From: Cycas panzhihuaensis
Lineage: Eukaryota; Cycadophyta
NCBI GenBank assembly: GCA_023213395.1
Contig: CM041465.1
Location: forward strand, 5,580,001-5,644,000
Direction of reading: 5' to 3'
DNA: 64,000 bases
Shown here: positions 37,100-47,300 of the stretch, in pieces
How the letters are laid out: each line of letters opens with the position of its first letter
Position numbering within the stretch: position 1 is the first letter of the stretch
Position numbers and translations under genes: made by a program
Notes under the pieces: model-generated
Told to the model about the DNA's origin: nothing
What the model saw: the letters and a program-made list of their open reading frames with translations, nothing else
Database searches by the model: none

Positions 37100-37720
37100 C
37101 CCAAGAACCTATAAAGTGGATATTGATGGAGCTAAATACCCTACTACATAGTTGTCTAGCCACTTATGACTATCTCCTCTATACACAAATAAGAGTAGAT
37201 AATCCATGATGTAAGCAAAGCCTCAATAACCACATCAACCACAACAACCTCAACAACCAAGGAATCAACAACATCAATAAAATGCCACCTACATATATTA
37301 TGGGAAGAATGGACATCAAGTTATTAATTATAGGAGAGGATAGGCTAATTTTTAGATGTTTTAGAATTAAGGGGGATACTTTTGTAGGCCAAACCTTTAA
37401 CAAGGTAGACCTAACTTCTAATAAGATGGACCTAGCTTCCATTAAGGTGGACCTAGTTTTCAACTAAGAGGCCTAATCCTTTAATAAGGAGCTCTATATC
37501 TTTAATAAAGAGGCCCCAATCTTTAACAAGGAGGCCTTAGTTTTCTATAAGGAGGGACAACTTATCAATAACTAGGCCAATTCTTCCAATAGAATTAGAA
37601 CCAGAGACAAAATCAGAACCAATGCCAACCAAATAAGTAATAGTTCCAACCAAGAACTCTAAGGAACAACCAAAATATACAATAAGAAGGTAATGTGGCA
37701 GACACTTAAGACTCCTCCCA
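37100..37720 (+). pseudogene. C4 gag C-terminal region with zinc knuckle
   Basis: A Gln-rich stretch (QPQQPRNQQHQ, near 37230-37270) precedes YYGKNGHQVINYRRG (about 37285-37340), a zinc knuckle that has lost its Cys residues (expected CxxCGxxGHxxxxC). The 21-bp repeat array follows. Gag packages the element RNA, and the knuckle binds it. Frame lost repeatedly. Confidence 0.65.
37389..37560 (+). repeat. 21-bp tandem repeat array in C4 gag, about eight units
   Basis: Units of 20-22 bp of form CCTA-CTT-(A/T)AA-AAGG-GGA. In the ancestral frame each reads roughly G-G/R-P-x-F-x-x, a Gly/Pro/Phe heptapeptide. Single-base losses now shift the frame between units (for example at about 37471). Confidence 0.8.
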
Positions 37721-38280
37721 AATTTTATTCTTTATAGAATTTTCATCCCAACATGATGACAATTCTTAATTTCTAGATTTAGAGGTATCATATCATATGA
37801 TAGGTACTAAAGAGTTATTAGAGGAGATCTATCCAAATCAATCATAATTTGTCACATTTGGGGACAAGCTTACTTATGATTTGACTAAATTAGAAGGGCT
37901 CCCATTACATTAAAGGATTCTAAAATTCAATAACATATCAACAATATGTTCTTAGTCCCAAGTATGAAGATGAACCTACTCTCTATTAGTCAAATTGATA
38001 AATAGAACCTAGATGTCCTCTTTAATCAAGGCATCTATACTATCACTAATCATGCTACTAAACAACTTATTGCAATAGGACATGATGATAGTGGCTTATA
38101 CAAGCTTGATAGAGTTCTCCTCACTAATAATCCAATATAAAAATCTTGTTCAGTGGTAAAGAATAATCAACTTGATAAGGGAAAAGTAATCATAGTTGAA
38201 GAAACACCTCTTGTCCAAGAACAAGATGAATGCTCTAATTATAAAGAAAAACCTACCTCAAATAGCACTAAAGACCAACT

Positions 38281-39120
38281 ATGGCATCAATGCCTTAGTT
38301 ACCTAAATATGTAAAGCTTAAATTTCATGTATAGGATTCATATGGTGCATGGACTTCTAATCATTTAGAGAAATAGATATATTTGTGAGGCCTACTTAGT
38401 GGGAAAATAACAAAGAGAAAATTTTCATTCAAGAATGTATGGAGAGCCTCAGAACCATTGAGATTATTCCATTTAGATATTTGTAGGTCTATGTCAGTTC
38501 TGTCTCTTAATAGAAGCCTATTTTTCATGACATTTATAGATGTCCATTCTACAAAAATATGGGTCTACTTCCTAAGGAATAAGTACCAAGCCCTTGAAAA
38601 ATTCAAAGAATTCAAGGTTGAGGTAGAGAATGAAAGTGGTATGAATATTAAAGTGCTAAGATCTAATAATGGAGAGGAATATATATCCAATCAATTCACC
38701 AACTTTTACAAATAATATGGCATCAAATGACAATTCTTCAGCACCTCGTACACCTTAATAAAATGGTGTAGTAAAAAGGATGAATCAAACATTAGTAAAT
38801 AAAGAAAATGTTGTGTTGAATATTGCCAATCTTACTACTAAGTTTCAGGTTGAAGCCATATTAATTACTATGTATTTAACAAATATAAGTGCCACAATAG
38901 TAGTTAGTGATATCACTGCTAAGGGGGCTTTGTTAAGAATGAAGTAAATAATTTGTTACTTAAAGATATTTGGACGCATAGCCTACAAATTCATTCCCAA
39001 GGAGAATAGGAAGAAATTAGATGATAAAAGCCTCAAGTGTATTTTCCTTGGTTATATTCTTAGCTACAGAGCTTATAAAGTTTATGACATTGTTGGAAAC
39101 CAAGTCTATACTACTTGGGA
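38281..39120 (+). pseudogene. C4 integrase pseudogene
   Basis: Starts with a pre-integrase phrase (WHQCLSYLNM-like near 38285). An 85-codon open stretch (38458-38715) then carries RLFHLDICRSMS, FFMTFIDVHSTKIWVYFLRN and the block KVLRSNNGEEYIS, in which the second catalytic Asp is Asn. Further text to about 39120 is frame-shifted. The final phrase YIFLGYILSYRAYKVYDIVG-like (about 39040-39090) is the usual copia integrase end. Confidence 0.8.
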
Positions 39121-39479
39121 TGTAATATTTGTTAAAAACACTCAGGACCTAGATCTTTCACAAATCCAATTTGTAGTGGAAAATGATATTGGTGCACCTA
39201 AAATGCCTCTTGTACTAATTTTGGAGCCATTAGTACCTACATACTCCTATACACTAGGTTCATATTTAGCTCCAATAACCTCAATATCTATATCAGATGC
39301 TAGCACATCAATGCCACCTATTTTAGTTAATGACCTTCAAGTGGAAGCCACTAGTTTTTAACCACCTCCCAAGTGGGTCTAACAATTATTAAAGGGTGCT
39401 CCTCCTCCCATAGCTATTAAAAGAGTATAGAAAATGAGACACTCAACCAACTTTGCCCCAATGGCACGTCGTAGAAACC

Positions 39480-39880
39480 TTTGATCCTTACATATTTGAG
39501 AAGGCATTTAAAGACCAAATATGAAAAACAATAATGGATGAAAAGATGAATTCCATCTTGAAAAATAAAACTTAGGAGCTAATAGATATTCCACTTAGAA
39601 AGAAACCAATTGATTAGAGAAGTCTTTATAAAATAAAATTTCATGTTGATGGCCCTATTAAGCATCATAAAGCTCATTTAGTATTGAAGAGTGTCTTCTT
39701 AAATGGAAAGCTCATAAAATAAGTTCTCTTAAGGCAACCTCTCAATGAATTTATTAATTGAGTGGAATAAATGAGGATTAGGTTACAAATATCTTCACCA
39801 AAGCATTTGGTAAACTATAATTTGAATGGTTTTGCCATGATCTCGACATCAAATCCAATAAAGTTTTTGTTAAGGGAGGG
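39480..39880 (+). pseudogene. C4 RT start joined to pol C-terminus
   Basis: DGPIKHHKAHLVLK is followed immediately by SVFLNGKLI, skipping about 35-40 residues present in normal copia RT. After RQPLNEFIN and a few residues the text jumps to VTNIFTKAFGKL.FEWF, the last block of pol. The remaining RT, including the YVDD loop, and nearly all RNase H are gone. Confidence 0.8.
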
Positions 39881-40258
39881 TGTTGTATAATGATACCTTC
39901 TATGTAATTCTATTTTGTATGTACTTTATACTTAATATAATATTAAGGGTACCCATTTATAAATTAAGTTATAATTGATAAACTAGTTAGGTTTGCCTAC
40001 TTTGTCGATACATTAGCCAATGATTTTATTGTATTTTTAGGGTGATTTTCTTATAAATTAAGCCCATACTCTATGTTTTATACATTGATTACTTACCCAT
40101 ATAGAAGCTCTACTGAAATGAAGAATAATCTCTTAACAAATTGGATGACTGCATTATTCTGCAACTAATTTACATTAATATTATGTATTCTATCTCAGTT
40201 TTCTATTATTTTATTGATGAATGCATATAGTTTATGATCTTGCCTAATAAATTTAATA
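39881..40258 (+). repeat. C4 3' LTR
   Basis: Starts TGTTGTATAATGATACC after the purine tract. Matches the 5' LTR to its end, where CA has drifted to TA. Confidence 0.92.
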
Positions 40259-41230
40259 TTTTTTTCCTACTCACTTTGTATTTTGAATCTTTTTTCTTTT
40301 AATTTCCAACAAACCCTCATTAAAGAATGACCTTTGTTTACAAAAGTGGTGATAACTTTCTACCCTAGAGTCAAAATTGAGTGTTCTTTTTTCTATTGGA
40401 AAGAGGACTTAGAGCCACTTGTATTACAACTAGAATTATGTTGAATGGAGCTCTACAATTTTTTTCAATCCCATGAAGTAGATAGAATAAATTTCTACCA
40501 AACCCTTGCTAAAAAATGACCTTTATTCACTAAAACAATAATAACATTTTATCCAGGTAACAAAATTGAGTGCTTATTTTTTTATTAGAAAGAGGACTTA
40601 GAGTCACTTCTATTTTAAGTAGAAGTAAGTTAATTGGGGATTTTTAAAATTTTTGGTAGACCTATGAATTTAACTAAGTAGATTTTTATTGTGACAAAAA
40701 ACTAGTTATGATATAAACTTGCAAATATCTCATCAACTAAAGAAATTTCCATTATTTTCTAATCACTAGAATCCTAATATAGTTAAGGTGAGAGCATATA
40801 ATGATGGGGATCCTAAATAGATATAAATTAAAAAAAAAAAAAAAAGGCATTATCTCCTGTTATAAATTTATTAAATTTTGGCAAAAAATATACTAGCATT
40901 TTCCCTTATAAATCTTACATATGCTGAAAAAATTTTGATAGTATTTCCCTTTATCAAATAGAAAAAGTAGGGGATAAGAAAATAAGAATGGAAAAAATGA
41001 AGGAATGGCTACTAAAGGATTGGAATCCTTGAGACTTACAACTACTTGGTGTTGTGCTCCCAAAACTTTTAAAAGAAAAGAAAGGAAAGTAAATAATACA
41101 AAATATATTATGATGAAAACTTGAAAAATCTCTAAATCCACTTACACAATCTCTATTTACCACATGGATTATAGGGGAAAAATAAGGGATGACTCCTTTA
41201 CAAGTACAAGTGAGGAATATGATATAAGTT
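40259..41230 (-). other. C2 5' leader, outer part, with duplicated module
   Basis: Matches C1 58260-59190. Contains two imperfect copies of an approximately 190-bp module (starting near 40340 and 40531), as does C1. Short ORFs at 40893-41328 (minus strand) lie within leader sequence and have no family features. Confidence 0.75.
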
Positions 41231-41243
41231 TGCTTTGATACCA
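41231..41243 (-). other. C2 primer-binding site
   Basis: Reverse complement TGGTATCAAAGCA, one change from the initiator-Met-tRNA site, with a 2-base spacer (TA) to the LTR, the same spacing as C1. Confidence 0.9.
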
Positions 41244-41304
41244 TATGAAAGGAGGATCCATCATGTAAAAGCAAGAGAAAGAGAGCAACAAGAGCTCTCA
41301 TAAT

Positions 41305-43632
41305 GGTTACAAGGGGGCTCCATTTCATTTTGAACTAATGTGGCAGAAACATACGGACTTGAGGGAGAGGATTCAGGACTGGTGGGGAGTCCAGGTTTAG
41401 GGTTGCGCCATGTACAGGTTCTCGAAGAAATTGAACTGGATCAAGCAACAAATTAAGGTCTGGAATAGGGAGGTCTTCAAAAATATCTTTGAGAATAAGG
41501 GTGGTTTGTTGGGGGAGCTCAAAGAGATTGAGGACAGGATCCAGATCAAAGGAAGAACCCAGGAGTTAGACTATAAGTAACTTTCCACTTCCAGAAAACT
41601 CGAGGAGGTGTTGGAAAAGGAGGAAATCTTCTGGAAACAGAAGTCCAGAGAGTAGTGGATAAGGGAAGGGGATAGAAATACTAAGTTCTTCCACCTATCT
41701 ACTTTGAGAGACAGGGCCCATAATAAGATCACTAAAATTTATAGTAGAAATGTGGTGGTATATGAGGTTAAGGACCAGATTGGTGGTATTGTGATGGATT
41801 ACTTCAAGGAGCTATACACAGAGCCAGGTTGCTAGGATCCTGCCCTTAGGGCAGCTCTCTTATAATATATCCCGAGAGTGATCTCGGAGGCCCTCAACAA
41901 AAAACTGACAGATCCCTTTACGCAGGAGGAAGTGGAAAGGGCAGTTTTTAAGATGGGCAGGGATAAGGCTTTAAGGCCAGATGGATTCCCTCCAGGATTT
42001 TTCCAAGAATACTGGGAGATAATTAAGGATGATCTAATGTTGGTGCTTAATGAATTCTGCTCAAGATGGACAATCTTGAAGGAGTGGCAGGCCACCTTCT
42101 TAGCCTTAATTCCAAAGAAGGAGAGTGTGGAAGTCATGGAAGACTTCAGACCTATCAGTTTGTGCAATGTAAAATACAAGATATTGTCCAAAGTGTTAGA
42201 AAACCGCCTGAGGGAGACCTTACCGGATGTTATTTCTCCTAATCAAGATGGTTTTGTGAAAGGTAGACAAATCTCGAACGGTATTATAATTGTCCATGAA
42301 ACCCTGCACTCGACGCTCCATCGCAAGGATGCAGGCATGATAATTAAAATAGACATGTCTAAAGCTTATGATCGGGTGGCTTGGGACTGTCTGTTGGATT
42401 GTCTCGAGGCGTTTGGTTTTGGGGAGGTATGGAGAGATTGGATGAGATGCTGTATATCTAGAGTTTCTTTCTTGGTGTTAATAAATGGTAGGTTGACTCC
42501 TTTCTTTAATGGGTTGAGGGGATTAAGGCAAGGTGACCCCCTCTCCCCCTTCTTATTCATTATCATGGCCGAAATGCTAGGTAGGGCTACTCAAGAGGCC
42601 CAGCGGTTAGGGAGGCTTTCAGGTTTGAGAGCTACCTCCAACCTAGAAAATATTGTACTCCATCAGTTTGTAGACGATAATATTTTCTTGTGCAGGGCTT
42701 CTCTGAGGGAGGCTAGGGCTTTAAAAATGGGCCTTCAGGCTTATGAAAAGGCTACAAATCAGAAAATCAATTTGGATAAAAGTCCAGCTTTCTTTATCAA
42801 CACCCCGGAGGGGCAGCAAAGAAGAATAAGTAGGATTTTGGAGATGGCCAGGGGCTCCCTCCTAGGTTCTTATCTTGGCATGCCTCTATTTATGGGTAAG
42901 ATGGGGAAGAATTTGTGGGATCCAGTAGTGAGCAAATTCAACAAGAAACTAGTGGGATGGAAAGGGGCCCTTCTCAGTTGGGCTAGGAAAATTCAACTCG
43001 TGGTGGCTTCCTTGCAGAGTATCCCAGTCTATCAGATGACGGTTTTTAAGATGCCAAGCAAGGTTATCTCCACTCTGGAGGGAATCATGAAGAGATTTCT
43101 TTGGTCAGGTGCTGAGGAAAGAAGGAGAATCCATCTAGTGTCTTGGGAGAATTTCTATAAGCCAAAGTGGGCAGGGGGTCTCAGCGTAAGAAGGTTAGGC
43201 TTTTTTAATGAAGCCCTCTTGGCTAAGACAGGGTGGAGACTCATTAAAGAGGCGGGAGTGGTCTGGGGGAGAACTTTAGCAAGGAAGTACTTGGGGGACA
43301 ACCATTTTTTATTAGAGGAGGGGCACTGCTTTGATGGCTCCGCGGTATGGAGGGCCATCAGGACTACGAGAACCTTCCTCCGCAAAGGTATGAGATGGAA
43401 ATTGGGGAACAGTGAAAGCATAAAGTTTTGGGAAGATAGATGGTGCGATCACTCTAAATTAGAGGAGCTGCCTAACATAGGTAACATGAAGAGGGAATGC
43501 TTTGCCCGCTACGGCTCGACTGTCAAAGATTACTGGGTAGGGCAAGGTAAGGAAAGGAGATGGAGATCATTTGAGGATCTGCAAGGCCTTGAGGGGGAGA
43601 TTCAAAGAGTGAGGGAGATATTAGGAAATTAG
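41305..43632 (+). pseudogene. LINE C ORF2: linker and reverse transcriptase
   Basis: One frame throughout. In-frame stops at 41578-41580 and three more positions precede a 584-codon open stretch (41878-43632, residues counted from 41878). RT landmarks: FRPISLCNVKYKILSKVLEN (90-109), NQDGFVKGRQISNGI (122-136), motif A IDMSKAYDR with Asp159, motif B GLRQGDPLSPFLFIIM (215-230), and catalytic FVDD with Asp266 and Asp267. A thumb with SYLGMPLFMGKMG and the C-terminal VSWENFYKPKWAGGLSVRRL follow. All RT catalytic residues are present. The enzyme would copy element RNA at a nicked target. Upstream stops and loss of the endonuclease make it non-functional. Confidence 0.95.
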
Positions 43633-44700
43633 TATATTCTGAAGAGGTCTGTGTGAGACACGCTGGTTTGGCCCCCCTCATCTTCGGGCTCATATACGGT
43701 TAAAGCTGGTTATAATCTAAGGATGAGCAGGGAGGGCTGGGATAGGAATGATATACTTGCTGGGGCCTGGAAGTTAGGAATCCTTCCAAAAATAGCAGCT
43801 TTTTGGTGGTTATGCCTCCAAAATAAACTACTTACCTTGGATAATTTATCAAAAAGGGGCATTCATTTGGCTAGCAGGTGTGCGCTTTGTAAGTTGGACG
43901 TTGAAACCCTGGATCATCTAAGCATTCATTGTCCCTACTCGGTGTGTATATAGAGTAATTTTTGGTCTGGGATGGGGATAGCCTGGGTTTCATCAAAATC
44001 CCTAAAAGAACAGTAGACAGCTTGGATCCCCCCTTTCAAAAGTAAAACCCTTATCAGACTCTAGAAGATGATCCTTCCGGTTGGCTCATGGTACATATGG
44101 AAAGAATGAAATAGGAGTATCTTTGAGGCAAGAGAGAAGGACTGCCTGACCCTGATAGTGGAGATAAGAAAGGGCATCTCAAAAATGCTGGTTTTACTAA
44201 AAGGGGACAGGATTCCAAAAGGGGAAGAAGGTGTCATAAAAGAGTGGGGCATTGACCCCTTGAGGGGGGCCAGGGAGAGGAGTAGGGATGTTAAATAGCA
44301 TCCTCCAGATATACAATGGGGAAAAGTAAACTTCGACAGAGCGGCCAAGGGTAACCCCGGAGAGGCGAGTGGGGGTGGCCTGTGTAGGGATCACGGTGGT
44401 AATTTGAGATGGGCTTTCACAGAGTATTTAGGAGTCCAATCGAACCAGAAGGCTGAGGTGTGGGTGATGCTGAGAGCGATAACTCTGATGGACGAGGAGG
44501 AAACTCAAAAGGTGGTCATAGAGGGGGATTCAATGTATGTAATAAAATGTTTGAGGGGGGAAGCGGACCCTGGATGGGATAATGTAGATATTTTCAGGGA
44601 TGTCCAGGATATTTTGAGAACTAAAGTTGGTGTACAGATTCAACATACTTTTAGGGAAGGGAACTTGGCGTGATTACGGAAAAGCTGTACATGTCAAATA
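43633..44700 (+). pseudogene. LINE C ORF2: zinc region and RNase H
   Basis: Same frame as the RT, separated by stops. A zinc-type block ILPKIAAFWWLCLQNKLLTL is followed by RCALCKLDVETLDHLSIHCP (about 43770-43940), a Cys/His cluster typical of plant L1 ORF2. RNase H: VNFDRAAKGNPGEASGGGL (Asp), NQKAEVWVMLRA (Glu), IEGDSMYVIKCL (Asp), then HTFREGN with the last acidic residue lost to a frame change near 44670. Against LINE B, one stop (44296-44298) replaces Trp in VKWHPP. Confidence 0.92.
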
Positions 44701-45161
44701 AAAGAACAAAAGTTTGGAAAGAGGAATTCCCGGAGGAGTTACTGAGACTGGTCAGGGCTGAAGCACACACAGGGGAGGTAGACTAAGGAGGATGAGTGAT
44801 TTATACTGGGCTAGACCATGGGCCTGTCATGGTCATCTTTGCTAAGCCAGTTGGCCTCGATGTACAGGGTTTGGGGACCCAGTTAAAACCCCTTTAATAT
44901 CATTTTTTACCATATCAAAAAAAAAAAAAAAAAAAAGAGCTCTCATAATAGTGAGGTAAGAATTATTTTCCCCTATTGTAATCTCACTTTATATATTAAT
45001 GAGTTAGACCCATTAGGGTTATAATTTTCTCTAATGAGATGAAATTATATATACTATACATGAAAGTATATTTCACTTAAGTGATCTAATTTAATATTCA
45101 CCTAAGAAACTTTTAGTAATAGTAAACTAATAATATGACCTTGTAACATTAACTCATTTCA

Positions 45162-47300
45162 AAATAAACATACTAAAAAAATGACAAGAAAAGAGAATAT
45201 ACTCATTCAAACTAATCATAGAGAAATTAAGTACATTAATGATGTACTAAGAAAAATTTACTATTAGTTGGCTAAATAATGAAGTAAAAACTAAAAAATC
45301 ATCTTTGATGATAGGGAATATATAATCAAGGATAAATTAAGGAATAAAGCCATAATGGTTAAGGTGTAAATGACTAATTATAGGTTGTTTAATTTAATTA
45401 TACTTCTTAGTAATTTTTATTCCTTAAAAATATGAATTAAGGTGGGTGGTGAGATATGGCATCAAAGATTTGGCCATGTAGATTATAATAATCCTACTCT
45501 AATAAAGAATATAGATATAGTAATTAGTCTACCTAATAATAAAGATAAGAAATGGATTTATAAAGGGTGTATACTAGAGAAATAACAAAGATAAGGATTC
45601 TTAAATAAAAGCTTTATAGTTAAGGGGCCACTTCAACTAATACATATAGATTTGTTTGGACTAATTAATATAATGTCCCTTGGAGGGGTAAGATATTTCA
45701 TAACTTTCATTGATGATTACTCAATGATGACCTAAATTTATTTCCTCAAGTTCAAATAGGTGGTATTCTAGTGCTTTGTCAACTTCAAAGTGATGATTGA
45801 GAGGAAAAGTAATCATAAAATTTTAACCCTTAGATCATATAATGAGCGAGAGTTTATCTCCAATAAGTTTAAGGAATATTACAAATACTATAGGATAAAA
45901 AATCAACTAATAAATCCCTACAACTCTTAATAAAATAAGGTAGCTAAAATGAAGAATAAAATAATTATTGAAATGGCTAGAAGCATGCTTAAGGATAAGT
46001 ATCTTAGGAATGAATACTAGATAGAAGTTATTCATACAACTATCTATTTATTAAATAAATATATAACTAATGTTGTGAGATGGATAACATTAAAAGAGAC
46101 TTGGTTAGGACATAAACATAGCATAAAATATTTAAATGTGTTTTGGTACATTGTATATTTACATATTTCATAATAAAAAAGGACAAATGTAAAGTGTATA
46201 TTTATTGGATATAGTGATGCCTCAAGATCCTATAAACTATACAATCTAAAATAAAGGAAAATATATATAAGTAGGGACATCATCTTCAATGAAGATAGAA
46301 TTTATTAAGAAATTATGAAAAACAATAAAGGTAGAAGTATAATAATTAATATGGAACTAAGTATAAGTGATACAAATATACCTATGAAAACTAATATAGG
46401 TGGAGCAGGACCATTTACTCTAAACTGAGTTAATAGAAGGTTCATAAATTTATCTATAGGGATCATACCCCTTAAGATATTTTAGATACAAACTTTAAGA
46501 GAAGAACTACATGATCTTAAAGTATGATAAATTTATCTTGATGACACAAGTAATGAAGAACAATGAGCCTTAATTTTTTTAAGAAATAAATACCCAAGAT
46601 GAATGGAAGTAAGCTATGAAGGAAGAATCTAATTTGAACCAAATGGGTCTATAAGACCAAGAATAGATTAGATGGATTAATTAATAAATACAAGGATTAA
46701 CTAGTTGCAATAGGACATGCATAAATATAAGGAATTAATTATAATAAGACATTCATACTTATTGTAATGATTAAAATAATTATATTGATTCTGGCCTTAA
46801 CTACATTATACAATTGGACTATACATCAAATGTATTTAAAAAATACCTTCTTAAATGGATATATAGATGAAGAAATTTATGTTTGATAACTAAAAGTTTT
46901 TAAAGTTAAAGGAAACGAAAACAAGGTCTATAGGTTGAAGAAAGTCTTATATATACTCAAACATGCACCTAGAGCATGGTACTTTATGATTATTAGTTAC
47001 TTTAAAGACAAGGGATTCCTAATAAACTAATCAGATCCCAACTTATATATTAAATTGGATGGAAAATCAATCTTAGTTATAAGATTATATATCAATGATC
47101 TTATACACAATAGGAATTGTAAATACTTATCCTAATAATTCAAACTAGATATATGCAAGGAGTTTCAAATGATATATTTAGGACTAATACATTATTTCTT
47201 AGGCATAAAGTTATGGTAAGCTAAAAAGGGAATCTTTATATCATAAAGGAAGTGTACTTTTATCACAACCCTCCTAGTTATTATACTCTGAATACCAATT
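45162..47300 (+). pseudogene. Copia element C3 remnant: integrase and reverse transcriptase
   Basis: Plus-strand pol with many stops. The pre-integrase phrase WHQRFGHVDYNNPTLIKNID lies at 45460-45520; integrase FITFIDDYSMMT (first Asp), then LTLRSYNEREFISNKF (second Asp lost) and NKVAKMKNKIIIEMARSM (Glu lost) at 45650-45990. A hinge (FIGYSDASRSYKLYN, about 46200) precedes RT: WVYKTKNRLDGLINKYK, TIHQMYLKNTFLNGYIDEEI, KVYRLKKVLYILKHAPRAWY, DPNLYIKL, and LYINDLIH in place of the YVDD loop (46640-47110). Its left part (gag, protease, 5' LTR) is not visible beyond C2. RNase H is not legible. Confidence 0.85.

Larger units (their letters stand above)
36643..40258 (+). mobile_element. Copia element C4, internally deleted, inside the C2 leader
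   Basis: LTRs 36643-37015 and 39881-40258, primer site 37016-37027 (TGGTATTAGAGT), purine tract TTAAGGGAGGG just before 39881. The internal region is only about 2.9 kb. Gag with zinc knuckle and repeats (37.1-37.7 kb), integrase (38.28-39.1 kb) and an RT start (39.48-39.7 kb) are followed almost at once by the extreme C-terminus of pol. Inserted in C2 where C1 is uninterrupted (about 58260). No clear target-site duplication was found; T runs and drift at the joins obscure it. Confidence 0.88.
41305..44936 (+). mobile_element. LINE C: 5'-truncated L1-type LINE with near-continuous ORF2
   Basis: Flanked by a perfect 15-bp duplication AAGAGCTCTCATAAT (41290-41304 and 44935-44949) and ending in 20 A (44917-44936). 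Begins part-way through ORF2, just after the endonuclease (PFHFELMW), so ORF1, endonuclease and 5' UTR are missing. The rest of ORF2 lies in one frame from 41305 to about 44670: linker, RT, zinc region and RNase H, broken by about a dozen in-frame stops and, near 44670, a frameshift. The 3' UTR ends CATTTTTTACCATATC before the tail. It lands in the 5' LTR of C2. Confidence 0.97.
29458..45161 (-). mobile_element. Copia element C2 (same family as C1), host to three later insertions
   Basis: 3' LTR 29458-29763, 5' LTR 41246-41304 plus 44950-45161, primer site 41231-41243. Flanked by an exact 5-bp duplication, AAATA, at 29453-29457 and 45162-45166. The internal region aligns with C1 in order (RNase H, RT, integrase, gag, long leader) but carries many more stops. 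Extra DNA relative to C1: an LTR/leader fragment (about 33978-34566), element C4 (36643-40258), LINE C (41305-44936) and about 340 bp at 33390-33730. It inserted beside or into C3. Confidence 0.93.
41246..45161 (-). repeat. C2 5' LTR, split by LINE C
   Basis: Parts 41246-41304 and 44950-45161 rejoin to a 271-bp LTR matching 29458-29763. The LINE and its 15-bp target duplication lie between. Confidence 0.92.

Noticed and set aside
42366-43421. Minus-strand ORFs opposite the LINE C RT
   Set aside because: Shadows of the 584-codon RT frame.
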